A stretch of 64,000 nt of DNA from Lates calcarifer (Eukaryota; Chordata; Actinopteri; Centropomidae). Every line of letters starts with the position of its first letter. The stretch's first letter is position 1. The translations under genes and the position numbers were made by a program. The stretch is taken from assembly GCF_001640805.2 (NCBI RefSeq), contig NC_066847.1, positions 25,659,504-25,723,503 on the forward strand, in the 5' to 3' direction. Under the pieces are notes generated by a model. The model was not told where the DNA came from and searched no databases. It worked only from the letters and a program-made list of their open reading frames with translations. Shown here piece after piece: positions 52,401-62,392 of the stretch.

Positions 52401-55400
52401 CAGAATGACTATTAGTGCTACCAGTCCATATATAACACAGTTTATTTGCATAACTGTTACAGCCCTATCCCTGAATGTTTTCCTCCATATTTCAAAACCA
52501 GTATATAATATCAATGATCTACCACTTTCTGAACACAAAAATGGAACCAAATGGCAGTTCTCACAGTCAATCTGCCTGCTTAATTTTAGTATCATAATTC
52601 ACATTAGTTCTGTACATGAGAACATTACTTTAGGGGTTTTTCACTCTATAGTGAATGACTTAGAGCTGTAAAATAGCAAAACACAAAGCTAAATTCTCCC
52701 TGAGACACTGAGACAAAAACATTAAGGGAGGCCCCCATGAGTATTATTCCTTTTGATTCAGAGCCAGGGGTGCTGTGTGTGAGTGTCTATGTGAGGAGAG
52801 ACAGAAGGCAAATGGACAGAGAGAGGCGTAAAGGGAGCTGAATAGTAAAATAGAGTTTAATAGAGAAGGAGGGATATAAGAAAGAAGTGAAGACAGACAA
52901 AGAATGTTTTAAAGTGAAGTAAAAGGTAGCAAGGGGATCTGGGAATGTTCCCACGGAGTCCCATATTTTAACATATGGAGGGATTTTAACCCAGTTATGG
53001 CATGTTTGATATTTCTTCTGTGTGCAGTCTGCAACCAGCTCAGAGAGTCTGAGAGAATCCTCTTGGTTTTTCACTGATAATGTACTGCAAGTTAAAAAGT
53101 ACAGTAATTGTTGAGAAGGAGTAAACACAGCTTGACAGTGGTCATTGTAATCAACAAATTACAGGCTATGTTGGACCTGACTGATATACTTGAACTGTAA
53201 TGTACAGGTTGTAAAACAGTATCACCAATTTTGCAGGTTTTGCTCCAATTAGTGGGATGTGCAGCAAGTACCGGAGTTGTACCATTAACGAAGACACAGG
53301 CCTGGGTCTAGCATTCACCATTGCCCATGAATCTGGACACAAGTAAGGGTCTCCATTCTTCTCAAGCTCTCATAATGAAAAAAAAAAAACAAAAAAAACA
53401 AACAAACCAAAAAAAAAAAAAAAGTATGTGTGTGTTTATTTGTGCATCATGCTAGCACACTTTCACATCTGTTGAAAAATGAAAAAGGATATGTTTAATA
53501 TGTGTTAATAAGTGATCCAGTAGAATAACAAATACTGCCTAATTCTAATGCACATGTAAAGGTACTATTTGTAAGTTTTGCTGTCGCTACTTTGCCAGCA
53601 TTAGCAGTTAATTATTTATCAGTCTAGAGGAGACATTGTGAGTTCCGCATCAAACTTCAATCCCTTACTCACCAAGAACAGTTTCCAGCACTGGAAAGCA
53701 ACAGCAATGTTTAGCTTCTAGTTCTATCATTTAGTATGTTAGCATGCTAACCAGCTAGCCCCAAGCTGACCCGTCTTATTACTTTCTGATAGCAACTCAC
53801 AGTAGACTGCCCTGACTCCAGACAGCCCTGAAGACGTAGCGCTGCACAGAGGATGTATTCTAAGCTCTTGTATTATAAAGTTAGCAACCATTAACACCCC
53901 TTGCTCCTAGCAAAAAAAAAACACATTCAGTAGCAGAGAAAACTTACAAAAAGGCTCCTTAACATGTAACATGATATATGATTTGACATAAGCATGTACA
54001 GCACAATTTGTTTTCAAGGATTTTTTTTTTTTACCTATATGTGCAAAAATTTGCAGTCTGATGATGTAGTTTTAATCATTTAGGTAGCCTACCCACAGTA
54101 ACGCAATGCTGCACTTTTTGCTTGCTCACCCTTTATACAAATGCTTTCATATGGTACAACCTGTCTGTTTAATCAAATAATATGATGCTGGAACACTGTC
54201 AACATAACTTCAACATGAAAAATCTTTTACCTTTACTTTTTTAATTCCTCAGTTTTGGAATGGTCCATGATGGTGAAGGTAATGTTTGTAAGAAGTCAGA
54301 GGGCAACATCATGTCCCCCACATTAGCCGGTCACAATGGTATCTTCTCCTGGTCTGCCTGCAGCCGCCAATACCTCAGCCGCTTCCTCAAGTAAGCAGCC
54401 ATATTTTAGCCTTACTGCCATGCTTTCGTTGTGGTGAATGACGATGAGAAAATTGATTTACGAAGAACTTATTGTTAATACTGACATTTATGGGTAACAG
54501 TGCCTGAAAGAGTCTTATTAGGTTTTCAAAAAATAAGAGCTGCATCACATCCATATGGCATATTGATGAATAATGAGTTCATCCTCATGCCAGCCTTTTG
54601 TTAAGCGCTCATGCAACAAAGAAATAAAGCACTGTATCAGTTTATAGAGCAGAATTATTAAAACAAGAGTCCTCCTGGCAATAGCCACTTTTAAAATGCA
54701 TTGTGTTTATATTCTTCAGCATGTGTTACTGATTGATGAACATGTGTTGAAGAAAAAACACGTCAACAGCAGATACATCAGTTTCAAATGCTACTCTGAT
54801 CCAAAGAGTGCAGAGTGGAAATCTGCACTTATGTTAGAATGATTACAGGACTTGCCTTATTTTGCAAAACCTAGGACAAACAGACCTACAGTATGAATGT
54901 ATGTGAGTCTGAAATATATGGCTAACATAGCGACTGTGTTAAGTGATATGTGGTGCCGCTATTCTACTGTAAGTGTTGTTTTACAGACTGCATATGTATT
55001 GTGTGTCAAGGTACATGTGAGTGAAAGTGTGCTAGGGAGAAAGTTGTGTGTGTGTACATGCAGTAACTGCATTTTCATGCATACAGCCTGCTCACCCAAG
55101 CGAAAAACAAGCATCACGGACATAGCGTCCATGTGTCTGGCTGTGTTTCTATGTGTCTGTGCATGCGCGTGTGTGTGCACGCTTGTGCTTACTTGAAACC
55201 AGATAGCCCAGAGCCAGTGCCCTCCACTAAATTTACCAGTGTGTTAACTGAACTGTCAGGTCTCCCCTCTCAGAGTGGTGGAGACAGACAGTGTATTTCC
55301 TCGCTGAGTTATTAGAGCTGGAGTGACCTCACCCTTGTTAGACCTGTCAGCCTTATATTAAACTCCCATCACCCCCTGAGGCCACGTGGAGGGGATCTCT

Positions 55401-58400
55401 GCATCACAGAACCAACCAAGGGTCGTCTTCCTGTGTAATCACTGAATGATAAAAACGCTGAAATGCTGTATGTTTTCCTAATTGCAATCAACAGAATGTT
55501 ATCATATTTAAATGTTTTTGGCTAAATGTGTCTTGCTGAGTTAACTGAGACTCCTAAATGTCTCTACCTTCATCTGCTATGGAGGGGAGTGTTGTGTCAG
55601 CCAACAGAGTCCTACATCACACTCACTCTACATCTGCCTCTCCTCAGTCAGCTATGACAGAGAGGTCTGTGCCAACATTGTATGTATAGTCAGATGCTTT
55701 ATCTGAGCTCTTTGTCATGCCTAAAATGGATGGACAACTTTCAAGGCAGGGGAGCAAAATCCCCTTAAAAGATACTTGGAGTTGTTTTTGTTTGTATGAA
55801 CACTGGTGAAAGCCATCAAAAAGTCAGTGATATATGAAAGTTACAAGATTCTCTTAAGACACCATTTATTGTCCCAGTCGAACATGTCACAAAGGACATC
55901 ATTTGACCTTCACCTTATAGCCAACATCTGAGGAAACATTCCTCTGTCTTCTCTTGTAAGTCTCTCAAGTCTGTATAATAAATATGTAGCTGGAGCCAGC
56001 AGCCAGTTAGCTTAGCTTAGCATATAGACTAGAAACTTCTTTTCAAATCCATACAAAAACTGAGGTGTAAAAATGGCTATTTTACTGTTGTAAGAGGTTG
56101 TGTGCCTAACTATTTCTTGGCTTGAACCAGTAACTTCCTTGAGTCCAAGAAATAGTCAGGCATATAAACCCTGTGTAAAACAACAAATTGGCATTTTCAC
56201 ATCTTCAGTTTTGACTGAGCCAGGCCTGTCTGCCTCTAAACATTGTTCCCCTTGCCAGTCTTGTAACTGGCATATATCATCACGACTTCTGAGACCTTTT
56301 CACTTACCACATAACACGGTTTTGCTGTCTTTGTGTTTGATGTATCAACAAACCACGGGGGATAGAAAATGCCAGCATTTTTTGTCTGGAAGAGATGAGT
56401 CAGGAGATCTGCTGGGAATCCCAGAAAAGAATGGGTGCTTTTCAGATTCCTTTTTTTTTTTTTTATCTCCAGCTGATGATAATCTTGTGGTGCAGTGTTT
56501 ACTGCTTATATTTTGGGAAAAACATTTTGTTCTAAGCCTCTTGCAGCACCATCATCTAACACAAAAAGCTGCTCCAAAGGGAATCTGTCCTGAGATCCTG
56601 CAAATTAGCTACATCAGCCTTGTAATTTTATGTGAGTGAGTGCCTGCGTGCATGTATGCCTGCCCACAAGCCTTACTTGAACACCTGCTCATGTGTGCAC
56701 GCTGTCAGTGTAATTTACTTTAATGTGAATGAGAAACTTTATTATGTCAGTAATGTAGAATATCAGAATATTGCACTTGCAGAACAGCCATTGTTCTCTG
56801 TAGACACATAGGACCCATAAAGAACTGGAGAATCACACACACACACACGCGCACGCTCATATACTCTGCTAAAGCAATCAGGACCACTCACTAGCACGTT
56901 GAACCATTCCAGCACATTTTGCCTTTTCATGCTCTTTCCACCATATTTTTGTATTATATTCCCCTGCCTGCAGTGTTTAAGCTGTAAAACATCTCTGTAT
57001 GGTAACCAGTGATATCAGTTAACGTTGGAAACCCCCCGCTGGTGTTAGGATATGAGCGATATGGGCAAGGAATTTTTTTTTATGTCAGTCATAATTGAGT
57101 GTCTGATGCATTAAACCATTACTCTCAGGGTTTGGGTTTGGCAACTTGTTATGTCTCTATGGCAACACTTTACGGTACTCTCCAAAGTGGGAAACAATGG
57201 CATATCATGGACTGACCTCTCTGATGTGGAATTTCTGTGTGCACAGTAGGGAGCTTTATACACCAGCTACCTTACATTATTAAAGCATGGCACTGAATCA
57301 CATGTCTGTTCAACTGTCTGCATGCATGTAGTGTATCACTAATGATTCATTTTACCTCTATACTTTTCTTTCTTCCCCTCTCTCTCTGACCTATTTGCCT
57401 CCACTCCCCTCTTTCTGTTGCTATCCTCATTCTCCCTCTGCCACTTTTGCTACCCCTCTAATCCTTCCTCATCTTGTATCCCCCCCCCCCTCCCCAGTTC
57501 TGCCCAGGCTCTGTGCCTATCAGATGAACCCAGAGCAGTCAAGGAGTATCCGTACCCCGAGAAGCTGCCTGGCGAGCTGTACGATGCAGACACACAGTGC
57601 AAATGGCAGTTTGGGGAGAAGGCCAAACTCTGCACCCTGGATTTTAAGAAGGTAAAATTGATCTTGACTCAATTATGCCACCCCATGCAGATTATAAAAT
57701 GAGTTGCAAATCCCATGCCACGATTCTCTCAGGGGTTTTCTCAACACACCCACTGAAATCTGAGTGCTTAATTAGTTAAAAAAAATTATGATGGCAATTG
57801 TTTCCTAGGGAAAAACAGAGAGAGAAATCGAGAAAGGGACGGGGAGAGTGAGGTAGAGGAAAAAAAGGAAGAATAAAGGAAAGAGGAAGGAAAAGAGGAA
57901 CTGGTTTTAGTTGCATACCCTCATGTTCACACACACACACACACACGGATGCAAACTTGCTCTCTCACTCTCACATACACACACACACACTCACACACAA
58001 AACAAACTGTGGAGTTATTATGCTGCCCATGAAATGCTCACTGGGATGGATGACTAAATATACACTGGAGTGTTGCCAATGGGAATCTCTCATTGTTGCT
58101 CTCCCATTGTCTCATTATTGCTGATGTTGCTGTTTAAGATACTCTGCCTGAGTCCACACAGGACTTAGATTACTTCATTTTTGTAAGACACTCTTAAGGT
58201 GTTTTTTAATTACTGGTGTTCTTGCATCTGGATTAGAGATTTTCATGGGTCAAAACATGGTACCCCACCTAAACCTCACTTGAACCAAAGAAGCAACTAT
58301 CCTTTCAAAAAGTGGCATTTGGTTTGTTTTGGGGCCATTTTGGCAAAGAGCCCTTATATGTATAAAAGAATATGAAGTATACTGAATTCCAGTAACGGTG

Positions 58401-61400
58401 GTAAAATCACACAGTCAAGGTAAGATTATCAACTGGACATAGCAGGCATCTACCCCAGGAACCCAGACAGACTCTGAGGAGCCCCAGAGACCCAGTTCAC
58501 TGCACAGCAATTAATGTGTCATAGTTTAATTTAGATAATTGATTAATATAAACACAATTTGCAATGTTGTGTTGGTCTAGAGGTTCCACATCCAAGTCTG
58601 TGTTTAATACCTTTAATATTTCAGTTATCCATGCTTACAGCATATTCTCAAATACGCTTTCATTAATTCCATCTAGTATATGCCATGGGGTCGTGGGGGG
58701 GACTGTGGAGCCAATCCCAGCTGACATAGGGGGAGAGGCGGGGTACACACTGGGCAGATCACCAGTCTATCATAGGGCTGACATATAGAGACAAACAACC
58801 ATTCATGCTCACATTCACACACATGGGACACTTAGAGCCACCACTTATCATAACCTGCATGTCCTTGGACTGTGAGAGGAACCTGGAGTGCCTGGCAGAA
58901 ACCCACTACTTCTAATCAAACAATGTTGGTGTTTGGAGGTGAGCGTGATGGTGGTTACTAGACCACACCATAGTGTGCGTACATGGATTCTGTCATTAAA
59001 CTCACTAACCTCAAAATAAAATGGCCAAAATGTTTACCTCCAAGGACATAGAAATCTTAAACTGTGATACTATAGCATGTGGAAAGTTACTACAACACTT
59101 AAACTAGCTGGTATTGTTCTTTTTTTAGAAGATTACCTTTGAGGTTTGAGAGCATGGTAGGTTATGGTAACACTGCTGCGACTCATATAAGGCTGGTTTC
59201 TAGTTGGGAGAAAGCGCTCAAAATGTCACAGAAATTATCAGCTGGATTTGAACCCGTTCTTTTGACACATGGTATCCTCCTTAGCCTACTCGTCTAAACA
59301 CTGAAATGTCTGTGCATTATTTAAGCTATAAGATATTTGAGAATTGCTCCCTTGTGGTTTTGCTTTTGGTCTTACGCTGTCTCTCAGCGCTCATGCACCT
59401 GGTAGCAGCAAGGTGCGCAGGACCCAGAAATCCCCAAGCAGCCTTCATGCTCACTGTCTTTCCAGACACTTGTTACTCATAAAAAACACTCCAGTATCAG
59501 CCTCTGTGGGGCAATTCATCGCATAATGAATTCATAGTTCATGAAACTTTTTGGCAGGCATTGTCAAGATAAGGCAGCACTGGAGGAGTCAAATGATACT
59601 CTCCATGGTGTTTGTGGCTAAATAGAGCTGGGTTACCCTAGCAAAAAGCAAAATAATATGCATGAGGTGTTTTTCTCACTTTCTCCCTTTAACTCAGTTT
59701 CTTGTCTCACTCTGTCCATCACCTCTCCCCATCTCTCTGCTCCTTCCATCCTACGCTTGCTCTCCGCCATTTTTGCTGCTACAAAAGGCCTGAGCAAGCA
59801 AAACAGCTGGACAAATTTATAGGGCTTGGGAAGAATTCCATGATGGCTCTTGGCAGCAAAAAGCTGAGGCCGAGGTGCCTGTCAGCATCTGCACTGAGTT
59901 GTCAAAATCTGATATAGTCATTCAGATAGGAATAGAATTGATGTTAAAAAAGTAGCAGGCCATGTTTCTCAGGCAATGCGAGTGGGGAAACCACCCGGTG
60001 TTCCCAACTGAATCTTTTAGACTACCGCTGAGAAACACACCCATGACGTCATGCAGTTGTGGTGAGGCAGTTGTGGCCTGTTAACACATGTTATTGGATG
60101 GGATTATCTCTTTGTCTTCATATCTATATCCTGTGTGGGTTGAAATGGACTGTTAGGAAAATAAAATACACAAAATCACTGATTGCACCTTTTTTTTTTC
60201 ATTTCATTGTTTTGTCATTGTGCAACATAAACAATGGATGTGCATGTTTTATTATCACTGATGCGTTGCATTGCCTTAGGAATAAACCCTGCAACAGTTG
60301 GGCCAAATTTCATGTATTTTTCTTCCTTTTTTTTCTAAAATGTTGTTATCCTAGCTACTGAAGTATAAATATTTTGGAGATACAAGGTTGCTGCGTACTG
60401 ATAGCTTGCCAGGAGATCATTATTCAGACAATTCCTAGTCCCCCAAGTTTCCATCAACATGTTTTAATAGCTCTCAAGAGGCAAAATAACAATGTTATCA
60501 TAATTTATTGTTCTTCCCATTGCAAGCTTTGTTTACAGATGTTGTGAGAAGGATACTGATCATCCCACTCCTGACTTTTAGAGCGACACAACATGTAAAC
60601 CATGCCCTGTAATTTACCCTCTGCCTCTCCCTCATATTGTTCCAGGATATCTGCAAGGCTCTGTGGTGCCACCGTGTTGGGAGGAAGTGTGAGACCAAAT
60701 TCATGCCAGCTGCTGAAGGCTCTGCTTGTGGCCCTGATATGGTGACTTGACACGAGTTATTTATTTATTTATTTTTTTCTCTTGTACGTGTGTGTTAGAT
60801 GTGTGCATGCGTGTGCATTTGGTGTGTGTCTATGGGGCAAAGGGGGGTTGGTGATACACTTACAGGCTTTGTCACCTCAGGAGTGGCATCATACGACCGG
60901 CATGAGAACCCATTCACTTCTATTAGACTTTTTTATCCATCACCTCTGAGGCAATTCAAGTGGTCATACCAGAGATGTTTCCAACAGCCAGCAGGGACAT
61001 GCAGCCAGATATTTCTTTCTTCAGGATGATTATTACTTTTTTTTTTTTTAATTCACAGTTCATTCAGATGGTAGAGTTACCCTTTAATCATATTATCCAT
61101 GAGATAACCTCTGTTCCATTTTAGCCAAAAGAGCCAAAATGATCTTGCAGTTGATATGCCTCTGACAGAACCTTTCCTTGTTTTGTTAAATGAGGACAGC
61201 ATGTTTTTTTTTGTTTTGTTTTTTTAATTTCTGTTGCCAATACATCGCTCCATGGCAACGTCTTACCAAATAAATCCACAAATGAAAGACACCAAACAAG
61301 AGCCTCTCACAAAGATTGCAGTCTTGGTGAGAAAATACCCTCCAACTCAAACAGGAATATTGAAAGTGACAGTCTTCAGGTTCCCCACTTAGTATTAACA

Positions 61401-62327
61401 GACTGAGCTGTGCAAGACCAGTGAAATAAATAAACAATTCAATTCTCAGGGTGGATTTTCCCTTTAAGGCCTCACTTGGGCTAAGGATTTTTTTTCCACG
61501 TGCTGCTAAGTATTATCACTTTGTGACATTTGGTGTAAGAGGGGGTAGAGCCTGTAAAGAGATGCCTCACACACAGACCCACACATACATTCCTCTTGCC
61601 AGGGATAACTCCAAGGGATTTACTCCGAGTGAGTAAATGGCACAAAAGGCAATAGCACTTTATTGGCCTAAACTGATGGAGAAACTATTATAAAAGTAAC
61701 ATTTATTGAGTGTTTTAGTGTCATAAAGTGCTGATGCTTCCACTGAATTTGGCCATTTCAAGACAAAAGGCCTTGAACTGTGTAAAACTGCACGTCATTT
61801 TATACACCAATGTCGTTGTGTCCCAGCACAGACTAATAAATGCACTTGTAAGCTAGGTGAAGAGTTTGGATTGACTAGTTTATTATGTTTTATTTGAGTT
61901 CATTTGAGTGTGTAGCATCAATAAAATCTCTCCTCTTGATAGCGGTACCACAGACTTCCTCAGGGAGCAGCTGCAATTGGTTTGTTGCTGACGTGGCAAA
62001 AATATGCCATTGGGGTTGGAGCCAAAAAGCAATCTGTGCTCTTTATTTATTCTTTGTTTTTTTTTTTCTTCTTCTTTCAAGATGATTCACCCCCAAGGCT
62101 CACTCTCTCTCTTACCCCTTCTCCCCTGACAGCCCCTCATCGACATTTGCTTCTCAATTTATTGAACTTGATGGTTTAATCCCGCCCTCCGTCTCCACGG
62201 GACAATTAACTGAACACAAACAATGACAGGCTCACTTAGGAATCTGTGGCACTCGGCCGCAGGGGGAAAACTGAGGGGAAATCAGCTGTTCTAGTTTGTA
62301 GTCAAGGACCACGAGATTAGTTGGAGG

Positions 62328-62392
<65 letters not shown>

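Noticed and set aside
56100..56639. 179-codon plus-strand open frame in intron 9
   Set aside because: It begins inside the fold-back repeat, crosses a poly-T run read as poly-Phe, shows no known domain and lies within an intron of adamts16.
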